From: Henriciella sp045287255
Lineage (GTDB): Bacteria > Pseudomonadota > Alphaproteobacteria > Caulobacterales > Hyphomonadaceae
DNA length: 64,000 nt
Assembly (NCBI RefSeq): GCF_045287255.1
Contig: NZ_CP137142.1
Span: 2,046,001 to 2,110,000 of the forward strand
Reading direction: 5' to 3'
The notes beneath the pieces were generated by a model. It did no database searches, was not told the DNA's origin, and was given only the letters and a program-made list of their open reading frames with translations. A program made the translations under genes and the position numbers. Below, one piece after another: positions 25,802 through 34,203 of the stretch (position 1 is the stretch's first letter; the number at the start of each line of letters is the position of its first letter).

Positions 25802-26419
25802 ATGAACGACAAAACCGATACCCGCCAGCAGATTCTTGACGCCGCTATGGAGCGCATAAAGCACTATGGCTATGGCAAGACGACGATGGCTGAAATTGCC
25901 CGCGACTGCTGTATGTCAGCTGGAAACATCTATCGATTCTTCGCTTCGAAGATCGACATTGCCGAGGCAATGGCGCGCAAGCTGAATATGGAGATCAATG
26001 CCGCGAATGCTGCACTGGCCCGCGGTAAGGGTAATGCACTGGAGAAAATGCGTAATTTTCACCATAGCGCTTTGAAAACGACGTTTGAGAAGCTCGACAA
26101 GGATGCAAAAATTCTCGAAGTCGCCGAAGTTCTGGCGAATGAGCGGCCAACTTTTGCCAATGAGGAATTGGCACAAGAGCGTGTTTATCTGGTGCAAATC
26201 CTGGAGCAAGGCATCTCGGAAGGCATCTTCGCACCGATGAAGAACCCTCACTTCATCGCGGAAATGATGCAGTCAGCGACCATGAAATTCCGCTATCCAC
26301 AGCTCTGGTCTCGCCTGACTTTACCGCAGCTTGAGCGTGAATTGGACGGGGTGATGGACATTATTCTGGCGGGCCTTACCGTCCCGATCCAGATACACGA
26401 AAGCGTGAACGCTGAATAA
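25802..26419 (+). CDS. TetR-family transcriptional regulator
   Basis: 205 residues from ATG 25802 (an in-frame ATG lies 12 bases earlier). The N-terminal helix-turn-helix DTRQQILDAAMERIKHYGYGKTTMAEIARDCCMSAGNIYRFFASKIDIAEA is clear, with an unusual Cys pair in the recognition region (RDCCMS) that might respond to oxidants or thiols, though that is only a guess. The ligand domain is not assignable. An inverted repeat upstream suggests autoregulation; the stop codon is inside an AT-rich palindrome. Confidence 0.88.
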   Translation: MNDKTDTRQQILDAAMERIKHYGYGKTTMAEIARDCCMSAGNIYRFFASKIDIAEAMARKLNMEINAANAALARGKGNALEKMRNFHHSALKTTFEKLDKDAKILEVAEVLANERPTFANEELAQERVYLVQILEQGISEGIFAPMKNPHFIAEMMQSATMKFRYPQLWSRLTLPQLERELDGVMDIILAGLTVPIQIHESVNAE

Positions 26420-26432
26420 TTTTCAAATTATT
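26415..26432. repeat. AT-rich perfect inverted repeat over the TetR stop codon
   Basis: AATAATTT-TC-AAATTATT: 8-bp perfect arms with a 2-base centre. It covers the TetR stop (TAA 26417-26419) and lies just upstream of the promoter for the 38-codon gene. It could be an UP-element-like AT tract or a protein site; as an RNA hairpin it is weak. Confidence 0.4.
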
Positions 26433-26434
26433 CA

Positions 26435-26463
26435 TTGATTTCTTTGCAAGGCGATGCTATATC
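26435..26463 (+). promoter_or_regulatory. Sigma-70-type promoter of the 38-codon gene
   Basis: TTGATT (26435-26440) and TATATC (26458-26463) are separated by exactly 17 bases. The expected start of transcription is about 26470, giving a 44-base leader that carries a small hairpin CGGGG-aata-CCCCG (26475-26488) ahead of the start codon. Confidence 0.5.
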
Positions 26464-26513
26464 CTCCTTACGGACGGGGAATACCCCGCCGCAAAGCAAA
26501 GAAAGATAAAATC

Positions 26514-26630
26514 ATGCGCGTCTCCTCCCACACTGAAACCCGTCAGGGCCTGATCGCTTTTGCTCTTGCCCTTCCGCTCGCTGTAGCCATCGTTGCTACG
26601 ACCTTGCTCACGGCAGGCTCTATCGTTTAA
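26514..26630 (+). CDS. 38-residue membrane peptide, unknown function
   Basis: An open frame from ATG 26514 to TAA 26630. It encodes a polar N-terminus (MRVSSHTETRQG) followed by one membrane helix of about 24 residues rich in Ala, Leu and Val, ending in GSIV. A promoter with 17-bp spacing lies upstream and a strong terminator follows 23 bases after the stop, so it forms its own transcription unit. The ribosome site is poor (AAAGAAAGA). A regulatory small RNA instead of a peptide cannot be ruled out. No family recognised. Confidence 0.55.
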   Translation: MRVSSHTETRQGLIAFALALPLAVAIVATTLLTAGSIV

Positions 26631-26652
26631 GCGTGTTTCCTCCCTCCCACAG

Positions 26653-26689
26653 AAAACGCCCGCGACCTGAAAACAGGCGCGGGCGTTTT
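26653..26689. terminator. Bidirectional intrinsic terminator between small gene and glmS
   Basis: AAAACGCCCGCG (26653-26664) pairs perfectly with CGCGGGCGTTTT (26678-26689), loop of 13 bases. A-tracts and T-tracts on both sides let it end both the plus-strand small gene and the minus-strand glmS transcript. Confidence 0.9.
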
Positions 26690-26709
26690 AGGTTATAGGC
26701 GAAGGGGTT

Positions 26710-28548
26710 TTACTCGACCGTCACAGACTTTGCGAGATTACGCGGCTGATCGACATCTGTGCCTTTCTCAACCGCCACATGATAAGCAAGCATTTGCACC
26801 GGCAAGCTGTACAAGATCGGCGCAATAAAGGGGTCGCAGTCCGGCATCTCAACGCGGTGCGCTGGCGCATCCCCAGCTGCACGCAAACCAGCCGCATCGG
26901 AGAAGAGCAGAACTTCCCCGCGACGCGCGGCAACCTCTTGCAGGTTCGATAGCGATTTATCGAATAATCCATCAAAGGGCGCGACGAAGACAACAGGGGT
27001 CTCTTCGTCAATCAAGGCAATGGGACCGTGTTTCAGCTCCCCAGAAGCATAGCCTTCAGCGTGAATGTAGCTAATTTCCTTGAGCTTCAGAGCCCCCTCA
27101 AGCGCAATCGGGTAATGAACACCGCGCCCCAGATAAATCACATCCCGCGCTTTCGCCATATTGCGCGCAAGACCGGCAATCTTTTTATCCAAGGAAAATG
27201 TTTCAGAGATTTTGCGCGGGAGTTCCGTCAACGCCTTTGTTAGTCGTATTTCGGCATCGCGTGAAAGTGTGCCCCTTGCCCGACCAGCAGCAACGGCTAC
27301 TGAAGCCAAAGCACACAATTGCGCGGTAAAGGCCTTGGTCGAAGCCACACCAATTTCAGGCCCGGCTAAGGTTGGCAGAACCAAATCCACCTCTCGCGCA
27401 ATTGTCGAGGTTGGCACATTCACAACTGCAGCTGTCTTCAGACCCGCTTCTTTGCAATAGCGCAGCGCGGCGAGCGTATCGGCAGTTTCCCCAGACTGAC
27501 TGACGAACAGCGCAAGGCCACCCGTCTTTGGCAAGGCCGGCTGGCGATAGCGAAACTCCGAAGCAATATCGGTTTTAACCGGCAATCCGGCTAGTTGCTC
27601 AAACCAGTATTCTGCAACGCAAGTTGCATAATAGGCCGTCCCACACGCCACCATATGCAGGTGCGTAATCTCAGCCCAATCTATCGCGTCACCATTATCA
27701 CCCGGTAGCTCAATCGCCTGATCGAGCGCATTGACATAAGCACCAATCGTGCGGGCTGCGCTGTCCGGCTGCTCGAAGATTTCCTTCTGCATGAAGTGGC
27801 GATAATTGCCCTTCTCAACTGTCGCACCTGCGCCTTGGACGATAGAGACAGGCCGGGTCACAGCCTCCCCTTTTTCCGTAAAAACCTCATAGCTTTCACG
27901 GGTCAGGACACACCAGTCGCCTTCTTCGAGATAAACAACCCGGTTCGTAAACGGCGCAACCGCAAGTGCGTCAGAGCCAAGGAACATCTCCCCATCGCCA
28001 ACGCCGATAACCAAAGGCGAGCCTTTACGCGCGCCAATCATCAAATCCTGTTCGCCTTTGAATAGTATTCCCAGAGCAAATGCGCCTTCCAGACGTTTCA
28101 GAGCGGTCTGCACCGCCGCCTTAGGTGACTGGCCCTCTGCAAGTTGTGCGGCAATCAGATGCGCAACGGTTTCAGTGTCTGTTTCAGTTTCAAAACTGTG
28201 CCCCTTGCCCTCAAGCTCCCCGCGTAGGGTCCGAAAATTCTCGATAATTCCGTTATGAACCAGTGCGACGGGTCCAGAGACATGCGGGTGCGCATTGGTT
28301 GTCGTCGGCGCGCCATGGGTTGCCCAGCGCGTATGGCCAATGCCTGTTGTCCCGGTCAGGGGTTCAGCCGCCAGAAGCTCTTCCAGATTCTTGAGTTTAC
28401 CCGCAGCGCGGCGGCGATCCAAATCGCCATTATTCAGCGTTGCAATACCAGCGCTATCATATCCCCGGTACTCAAGACGGCGAAGCGCCTCAACCACACG
28501 AGGAGCCGCTGGTTCAGCCTGACCTAGAATGCCAATAATACCGCACAT
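26710..28548 (-). CDS. glmS: Glutamine-fructose-6-phosphate aminotransferase
   Basis: 612 residues. Makes glucosamine-6-phosphate, the entry to peptidoglycan and LPS sugars. The N-terminal nucleophile MCGIIGILG with RLEYRGYDSAG forms the glutaminase domain; two SIS domains follow (SQSGETADTLAALRY and HAEGYASGELKHGPIALI), ending in the usual DQPRNLAKSVTVE. No glmS ribozyme is apparent in its leader. glmM, the next enzyme, lies 0.9 kb upstream on the other strand; the two share no transcript. Confidence 0.97.
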   Translation of the reverse strand: MCGIIGILGQAEPAAPRVVEALRRLEYRGYDSAGIATLNNGDLDRRRAAGKLKNLEELLAAEPLTGTTGIGHTRWATHGAPTTTNAHPHVSGPVALVHNGIIENFRTLRGELEGKGHSFETETDTETVAHLIAAQLAEGQSPKAAVQTALKRLEGAFALGILFKGEQDLMIGARKGSPLVIGVGDGEMFLGSDALAVAPFTNRVVYLEEGDWCVLTRESYEVFTEKGEAVTRPVSIVQGAGATVEKGNYRHFMQKEIFEQPDSAARTIGAYVNALDQAIELPGDNGDAIDWAEITHLHMVACGTAYYATCVAEYWFEQLAGLPVKTDIASEFRYRQPALPKTGGLALFVSQSGETADTLAALRYCKEAGLKTAAVVNVPTSTIAREVDLVLPTLAGPEIGVASTKAFTAQLCALASVAVAAGRARGTLSRDAEIRLTKALTELPRKISETFSLDKKIAGLARNMAKARDVIYLGRGVHYPIALEGALKLKEISYIHAEGYASGELKHGPIALIDEETPVVFVAPFDGLFDKSLSNLQEVAARRGEVLLFSDAAGLRAAGDAPAHRVEMPDCDPFIAPILYSLPVQMLAYHVAVEKGTDVDQPRNLAKSVTVE

Positions 28549-28662
28549 ATACTCGCGTCTCCACTTCCGAGATGTTCAGAGAAAGCCTGCCTACTAAACA
28601 GATAGAGGTTTCGTCATTGCAAAGACTATTGCGGAATGTGACGAGGATGAGGACCAGATATG

Positions 28663-28693
28663 AAAACGGCGCGGCCATTCTCTGACCGCGCCG
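28663..28693 (-). terminator. Terminator after the CC-motif lipoprotein gene
   Basis: CGGCGCGG (28667-28674) pairs with CCGCGCCG (28686-28693) over an 11-base loop; on the minus strand it is followed by TTTT (28666-28663). It lies 20 bases past the stop of the lipoprotein gene. Confidence 0.8.
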
Positions 28694-28713
28694 CCTCAAG
28701 ACTTTAAGTTGGC

Positions 28714-29265
28714 TTAACGCGCGGGGACGCTAAGCGCTTTCTGCACTGGGGCTGTCATGCAGCAACGCACATTCATTTCGAGCACTTTGCTATTGAAACG
28801 GCATTGCTCGCTATTGACTTCGCGCAGGAAAGACAGGCCGCCAGCACGCGTTGTATAGCGTGTCTGTGTGCAGCCCATGACCGTATAACCTGGCTCACAT
28901 GTGCCAATATCAGACTTCTGAATCACATTGGTTTTACAAATCAGGTCTTCTTCTTTCAGCATGGCTGTCTGGCCAAGGCGAAGTGCGCGATTGGCGGTAT
29001 CCTGCGCGCTATCGGCTGATGCCTGAGCGCTTTGTGCAGCAGCCATGGCATCATCAGCCATCTGTCTGGCTTTGCTCAGGCTCATATTGGTATCTGCGAG
29101 GGCTGTTGACTGCCCATCAATTTCAACTTTCAGCTGGCAAACAGCTTCATCCGCTTTGTCCGGGTTGGCACAGTATTCGCCAACCGTCATGCCGTCTGGC
29201 AAACCGGCACAGGCACCAAGGATTAAGGCGAACGCGCCGCCCGTTATCAGAGTTCTTAAACGCAT
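28714..29265 (-). CDS. Lipoprotein with coiled coil and cysteine-rich C-terminus
   Basis: 183 residues from ATG 29265 with AAGGAGC before it. The signal peptide ends in LGAC. Residues about 50-95 form an Ala/Ser/Asp-rich helix (AMAAAQSAQASADSAQDTANRAL) similar to Lpp-type or alanine-zipper coiled coils, so it may trimerise. The C-terminal part has six cysteines, including RCCMT. No family recognised. Its own terminator follows. It is divergent from glmM across a region with a 9-bp perfect inverted repeat. Confidence 0.72.
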   Translation of the reverse strand: MRLRTLITGGAFALILGACAGLPDGMTVGEYCANPDKADEAVCQLKVEIDGQSTALADTNMSLSKARQMADDAMAAAQSAQASADSAQDTANRALRLGQTAMLKEEDLICKTNVIQKSDIGTCEPGYTVMGCTQTRYTTRAGGLSFLREVNSEQCRFNSKVLEMNVRCCMTAPVQKALSVPAR

Positions 29266-29352
29266 ACTGCGCTCCTTCCACTTCCCCAATCACATAAGCG
29301 TAGCAAGCCCTATGCCATTCAAACAACATAATCCACCCTTGGAATTGCCCTG

Positions 29353-29382
29353 CAAACTATGGCATTGCGCCTGCATAGTTTG
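29353..29382. promoter_or_regulatory. 9-bp perfect inverted repeat upstream of glmM
   Basis: CAAACTATG (29353-29361) and CATAGTTTG (29374-29382) are exact inverted copies around a 12-base centre. The second arm ends 23 bases before the glmM ATG. It could be an operator for a dimeric regulator, or a hairpin in the glmM leader. No regulator gene is adjacent. Confidence 0.5.
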
Positions 29383-29405
29383 ATAAATTCGCCGTGGAGG
29401 CCTCT

Positions 29406-30752
29406 ATGACACGCAAATATTTCGGCACTGATGGCATCCGTGGCACCGCCAATACCCCGCCCATGACGCCCGAAATCGCGATGCGATTGGGGATGGCTGC
29501 TGGCAAGTATTTCAGAACCACCAGTCCCCGCCGCCATAGTGTCGTGATCGGCAAGGATACCCGTCTATCAGGCTATATGATTGAGCCTGCTCTGGTGGCT
29601 GGCTTTACCTCAGTTGGCATGGATGTAACCCTTTTTGGCCCCCTGCCGACCCCCGGTGTCGCAATGATGACACGCTCCCTGCGGGCGGACCTCGGTGTCA
29701 TGATCTCTGCCAGCCATAACAATTTTAAAGACAATGGAATCAAGCTGTTCGGGCCGGATGGCTATAAACTCTCTGATGAGATCGAGCTGGAAATCGAAGC
29801 TCGCATGGACCGCGCGCTGGATGACAAGCTCGCCGCGCCAGAAGACCTTGGCCGCGCGAAACGCATTGATGATGCGCAGGCACGCTATGTTGAAATCGTC
29901 AAGGCCAGCTTTCCCAAGCGTATGCGTCTTGCCGGTCTTCGCGTCTGCGTCGATTGCGCGAATGGCGCAGCGTACAAAGTCGCCCCTGCAGCGCTGTATG
30001 AGTTAGGCGCAGAAGTCTTCAAGATCGGGGTCGAGCCAAACGGCTTTAACATCAATCAGGAAGTCGGCTCTACAGACACTGATGCCCTGAAAGAAGCCGT
30101 CAAAACCTATCGCGCGGATATTGGTATCGCGCTTGATGGCGATGCTGATCGCTGCATCATCATTGATGAGAATGGCCATGAAGTCGACGGGGATCAGCTT
30201 ATCGGCCTGATCGCTGGCCACTGGAAAAAATCCGGCCTGCTCAGCACAGATGGCGTTGTCACGACAGTCATGTCCAATCTCGGCCTTGAGAAGCATCTTG
30301 AAAGCCTCGGCATCAGCCTTGAACGCACAAAAGTCGGTGATCGTTATGTCGTCGAACGGATGCGCAGTGGCGGTTTCAATCTCGGCGGCGAACAGTCTGG
30401 CCATATCGTGATGTCAGACTATTCCACCACGGGTGACGGTTTGATGGCAGCATTGCAAGTTCTGGCCGTCATGGTGGAGACAGGAAAACCCCTGTCTGAT
30501 TTGGCGCATGTCTTCGACAAGGTTCCGCAGAAGCTCGTTAATGTGCGCTACAAGAACAAAGATCCGCTTGAAACGCAAAGCGTGAAGACCGCCATCACAG
30601 ACGCGGAAACCCGCCTCGGCAAATCAGGCCGTCTCGTTATTCGCAAGTCTGGTACAGAACCACTCGTCCGCGTCATGGCTGAGGCTGAAGATGCCAAGCT
30701 GATGGATGAAGTGGTCGAAAGCGTCGCGGACGCGGTTCGCACAGCCAGCTAG
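29406..30752 (+). CDS. glmM: Phosphoglucosamine mutase
   Basis: 448 residues from ATG 29406 with GGAGG before it. Converts glucosamine-6-phosphate to glucosamine-1-phosphate for UDP-GlcNAc. The phospho-serine loop GVMISASHN, the metal-binding DGDADRC and the substrate loop GGEQSGH are intact, and the N-terminal KYFGTDGIRG is typical. It complements glmS in the same window. Confidence 0.97.
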   Translation: MTRKYFGTDGIRGTANTPPMTPEIAMRLGMAAGKYFRTTSPRRHSVVIGKDTRLSGYMIEPALVAGFTSVGMDVTLFGPLPTPGVAMMTRSLRADLGVMISASHNNFKDNGIKLFGPDGYKLSDEIELEIEARMDRALDDKLAAPEDLGRAKRIDDAQARYVEIVKASFPKRMRLAGLRVCVDCANGAAYKVAPAALYELGAEVFKIGVEPNGFNINQEVGSTDTDALKEAVKTYRADIGIALDGDADRCIIIDENGHEVDGDQLIGLIAGHWKKSGLLSTDGVVTTVMSNLGLEKHLESLGISLERTKVGDRYVVERMRSGGFNLGGEQSGHIVMSDYSTTGDGLMAALQVLAVMVETGKPLSDLAHVFDKVPQKLVNVRYKNKDPLETQSVKTAITDAETRLGKSGRLVIRKSGTEPLVRVMAEAEDAKLMDEVVESVADAVRTAS

Positions 30753-30816
30753 ACCTGTCATCAACCTGCCACGGTTTGCAGGCTATAGACGGCAGACAGA
30801 CGAATCGGAGACGGAT

Positions 30817-31869
30817 ATGCGGATTGCGCTCATTTGCTTAGGGCTTGGCTTAACTGCCTGCGCAGCACCAGAGGCAAAAGACGTCCAAACGTCTCAAGCA
30901 GCTGAAACTCAGATCGAAGCAACCGCTCCATGGCGTTTTGAAACCGCAGCGCCAGCATTAAGAGCAGCCTCTTGCCCGAAAGGCACCGCTTTCGAGCGGG
31001 CACAATCGCTGTCTATCACCGCCACTGAAATTGATCGTGGGCCGATCGAAGCGCAGGCTGAGGCCCTTAACGGAATGAGCTTCGCCGGGGCTTGGCACCT
31101 CACAGCCGATGACCCGAACTTTGGTGGCCTGTCAGGCCTTGATACGCTGCGCAGTGGCTCACTTCTTGCCATTAGTGATGCAGGCGCATGGGTCTGGATC
31201 GGCATAGATCCTGAAACCGGCACCCCTGATGGCATAGGCTCTATCGGTTACATGAAAGGCGCTGACGGCAGCTATCTCTCTGGGAAACGTAAGGGCGATG
31301 CTGAGGGGCTTGCGTTCAAGGATGGCCTCGCTCTGGTCAGCTTCGAACGCAACCACCGCATCAAAGCATTTGACCTTGAAGGCTGCGGGGTTGGTGCCCT
31401 CGCCGCAAAGGTCGCAGACCTGAATGTCAAAATAGAGGGTCAAAGTGTTCCGGATAATCGCGGCGCAGAAGCGCTGAGCCTTGGTAGTGAGCTCCATGTT
31501 GGTTTTGAAATGAAGACCAATAAGGGATCACCAAATGCGTTACTGCTGGAAACCGGTGAGCTGAGTGACTTTATGTTTGTCGATCCGGGCGAATTATACG
31601 CGCTAACCGGAGCGGACTTCACAGAATGGGGCTATGCTGACCTTTACCGCGCTTACGATCCCGTCCGCGGGAACCGCACCAAAGTCAAAGTGCACAAGAG
31701 TGGCGATCTCATGGCAAGCGCAACGCTCAAGCCGCCCCTGCCTGTCGACAATTTTGAAGGCATCGCCTTTGGCCAATCTCCCGAGGGGAAAACGAGGCTC
31801 TGGCTGATTTCAGATAACAACTTCAACGAGAAACAACGCACGCTCTTGTTCGCCTTTGACCTGGATTAG
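30817..31869 (+). CDS. Phytase-like (esterase-like activity) lipoprotein
   Basis: 350 residues from ATG 30817, with CGGAG before it. Lipobox LTAC. The mature part fits the phytase-like six-bladed propeller family (PF13449): GGLSGLDTLRSGSLLAISDAG near the N-terminus and NFEGIAF...RLWLISDNNFN...RTLLFAFDLD at the end. Proteins of this type are often found in phosphate or envelope contexts, with few tested. Its TAG stop interlocks with the tlpA stop in TTAG. Confidence 0.82.
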   Translation: MRIALICLGLGLTACAAPEAKDVQTSQAAETQIEATAPWRFETAAPALRAASCPKGTAFERAQSLSITATEIDRGPIEAQAEALNGMSFAGAWHLTADDPNFGGLSGLDTLRSGSLLAISDAGAWVWIGIDPETGTPDGIGSIGYMKGADGSYLSGKRKGDAEGLAFKDGLALVSFERNHRIKAFDLEGCGVGALAAKVADLNVKIEGQSVPDNRGAEALSLGSELHVGFEMKTNKGSPNALLLETGELSDFMFVDPGELYALTGADFTEWGYADLYRAYDPVRGNRTKVKVHKSGDLMASATLKPPLPVDNFEGIAFGQSPEGKTRLWLISDNNFNEKQRTLLFAFDLD

Positions 31870-32471
31870 GGCTGCATCCCCAAAATCGCGTCAATCAAAC
31901 CAATCGCTTCATAGCTGGCCCAATCTGCTTCACCAGCCAGCAAAGCAAGCTTTGTCCCGCTCGCATCATAAATGACGGTTGTCGGGAAACCGCGCCGCGC
32001 GCCGCTATCATAGACAACATCCCAGGCTTCTGGCGGTGCGTGATAGAAGTCGAGTACCCCTTCCCCGCCAAGCTCAGCCAGACGCCGTATCGCATAGTCG
32101 CGATCCTCCTGGCTATCGACACTGATCGCAACCACTTTGAACCTGTCGCTGCCACGTGCTGTTTGCAGGGCCGCCAAAGACGGCATTTCCCGCTCACATG
32201 GCCCGCACCACGTCGCCCAGAAGTTTACCAGAATAACCTGTCCCTCAAAGTCTTGCAGGGTCACAGTCTCACCATTCACATCCGTAAAAGGAGCGTCGGG
32301 TGCGAGGTCGCCGCGCTCACTTGTATCGAGCTTGACCAGTGTCCCCTTGGCAAATTTAGCAATTGGGTCGCGGTTGCCCCCCTCTTGCGATCCGCTAAAC
32401 ACAACGTAGAGCAATCCGAGAAGAAGTCCGACAACCATAGTCGGAATGGCGTAACGTAACAGGCGGTCCAT
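31866..32471 (-). CDS. tlpA: TlpA-like thiol:disulfide oxidoreductase
   Basis: 201 residues: one N-terminal membrane anchor (residues about 8-26) and a thioredoxin-fold domain in the periplasm. The active site WATWCGPCEREMP and the cis-Pro in GFPTTVIYD are in place. TlpA-type proteins reduce disulfides, often in support of cytochrome maturation. It is divergent from argH with a 40-base gap, a neighbour pair conserved in many alphaproteobacteria. Confidence 0.92.
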   Translation of the reverse strand: MDRLLRYAIPTMVVGLLLGLLYVVFSGSQEGGNRDPIAKFAKGTLVKLDTSERGDLAPDAPFTDVNGETVTLQDFEGQVILVNFWATWCGPCEREMPSLAALQTARGSDRFKVVAISVDSQEDRDYAIRRLAELGGEGVLDFYHAPPEAWDVVYDSGARRGFPTTVIYDASGTKLALLAGEADWASYEAIGLIDAILGMQP

Positions 32472-32511
32472 ATCGGGCGCGTCCTTTAAGCAAAGACAGG
32501 TTTGAGCGCAT

Positions 32512-33918
32512 ATGGCGAATGAGACTCAAAAAGGCCAGCAAATGTGGGGCGGACGCTTCGCCGCACAGCCCTCCGATATCATGCAATCGATCAATGCTTC
32601 GATCGATGTCGATAAGCGTATGGTTCGCGAAGATATTGCCGGCAGCCGCGCCCACGCTGATATGCTGGCCGAGCAAGAGATCATTACCGCTGAAGATAAT
32701 GAAGCCATTCAGGGCGGTCTCGATCAAATCGTCTCTGAAGTGCAGGCAGGCACTTTCCCCTATCGGGTCGAGCTTGAAGACATTCATATGAATGTTGAGG
32801 CACGCTTGAAAGAAATTGTCGGCGAGCCTGCCGGCCGCCTGCACACCGCGCGCTCACGCAATGATCAGGTGGTGACCGATTTTCGCCTGTGGACGCGCGG
32901 CGCACTGACTGAGGCCAGCCGTGGCCTGAAACAGCTTCAAACCGCGCTCGTCTCAAGAGCAGGCGCCGAAACCGAAACTGTGATGCCGGGCTTCACGCAT
33001 CTGCAAACCGCCCAACCCGTCACACTTGGCCATCATCTGCTCGCCTATGTCGAGATGTTTGAGCGGGATCGCTCGCGGCTTGCCGATTGCGCTGCTCGTC
33101 TCAATGAGAGCCCCTTGGGCGCCGCGGCCCTTGCTGGAACAGGTTTTGCGATTGACCGCGAAATGACGGCTGAAGCCCTCGGCTTCGACCGCCCGATGGC
33201 CAACTCCCTTGATGCTGTTTCCGCCCGTGATTTTGCGCTCGAAGCGATGAGTGCCCTGGCCATCGCCGCAACCCATCTCTCTCGCCTTGCCGAAGAGATC
33301 GTTCTCTGGACGAGCGCACAATTTGCCTTTGCCAGCCTGTCAGATGCCTGGTCGACGGGTTCTTCCATCATGCCACAGAAGCGTAATCCCGATGCCGCCG
33401 AACTAATTCGCGCCAAAGCCAGCCTGATCGCTGGACAGTTCGCCTCACTGCAAGGCGCAGTCAAAGCCCTGCCGCTTGCCTATGCCAAGGATTTGCAGGA
33501 CGACAAAACCCTGACCTTTACCGCTTTCGATACGTTTGGCCTGTGCACAGCGGCTATGTCCGGCATGATCGAAACCATGACGTTCAAGCCAGAGAATATG
33601 CGCGCAGCCGCCGCCAAAGGCTTCTCTACTGCAACAGATCTCGCCGACTGGCTGGTACGCGAACTGAAAATGCCATTCCGCGATGCCCACCATGTAACAG
33701 GCAGCCTCGTCGCCCTGGCCGAACAGAACAATATAGATCTACCAGAACTCAGCCTGGAACAAATGCAAAAGGTGGAACCCCGCCTTACGAATGACGTTTT
33801 TTCGGTTCTGACTGTTGAAGCTTCCGTCGCCTCACGGCAAAGCTATGGTGGAACCTCGCCTGTCCGTGTCCGCGAACAGGTCGAGCAATGGATACAACGG
33901 TTAGGAATGGAGTCTTAA
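32512..33918 (+). CDS. argH: Argininosuccinate lyase
   Basis: 468 residues. Cleaves argininosuccinate to arginine and fumarate. The family signature GSSIMPQKRNPD, the catalytic Thr-His pair in PGFTHLQTAQP and the HTARSRNDQ motif are all seen. Followed after 3 bases by the LptM-like lipoprotein gene and then lysA, so these three are one unit. Confidence 0.97.
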   Translation: MANETQKGQQMWGGRFAAQPSDIMQSINASIDVDKRMVREDIAGSRAHADMLAEQEIITAEDNEAIQGGLDQIVSEVQAGTFPYRVELEDIHMNVEARLKEIVGEPAGRLHTARSRNDQVVTDFRLWTRGALTEASRGLKQLQTALVSRAGAETETVMPGFTHLQTAQPVTLGHHLLAYVEMFERDRSRLADCAARLNESPLGAAALAGTGFAIDREMTAEALGFDRPMANSLDAVSARDFALEAMSALAIAATHLSRLAEEIVLWTSAQFAFASLSDAWSTGSSIMPQKRNPDAAELIRAKASLIAGQFASLQGAVKALPLAYAKDLQDDKTLTFTAFDTFGLCTAAMSGMIETMTFKPENMRAAAAKGFSTATDLADWLVRELKMPFRDAHHVTGSLVALAEQNNIDLPELSLEQMQKVEPRLTNDVFSVLTVEASVASRQSYGGTSPVRVREQVEQWIQRLGMES

Positions 33919-33921
33919 GAT

Positions 33922-34194
33922 ATGAAGACAGTGATCAAGACAGCCATCGCTTTTTCAGCTTTCACCGCTCTTGCTGGCTGTGGCCTGCGTGGGGGGCTGG
34001 AACGTCCACCGCCAATCCTTTCTGATCCGCCAACTGAGGAAGCCCTTGTGCCTGTTGATGCTCCAGCCCGGATAGCTGAGCTAAACTTTGAGCAAGGACG
34101 GACCTATTACAACTCGCTCGGCGGGGAAATTCCCAAACCCGCTCCCGATATTGATGTCGAAGAAGAAGGCATGACGGAGGTCAGCCCCGGCTGA
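33922..34194 (+). CDS. LptM-like small lipoprotein
   Basis: 90 residues. The signal peptide ends in LAGC, followed directly by GLRGGLERPPP, the short conserved N-terminal motif of LptM (YifL) proteins that assist assembly of the LptD/LptE LPS translocon. The remaining region is acidic and disordered. The position between argH and lysA is typical of this family in proteobacteria. Confidence 0.82.
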   Translation: MKTVIKTAIAFSAFTALAGCGLRGGLERPPPILSDPPTEEALVPVDAPARIAELNFEQGRTYYNSLGGEIPKPAPDIDVEEEGMTEVSPG

Positions 34195-34203
34195 TAGAAG
34201 CGT

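Noticed and set aside
28549..28662. glmS ribozyme in the glmS leader
   Set aside because: No sign of the conserved core; this riboswitch is mainly found in Gram-positive bacteria, and the region is too short after the upstream terminator.
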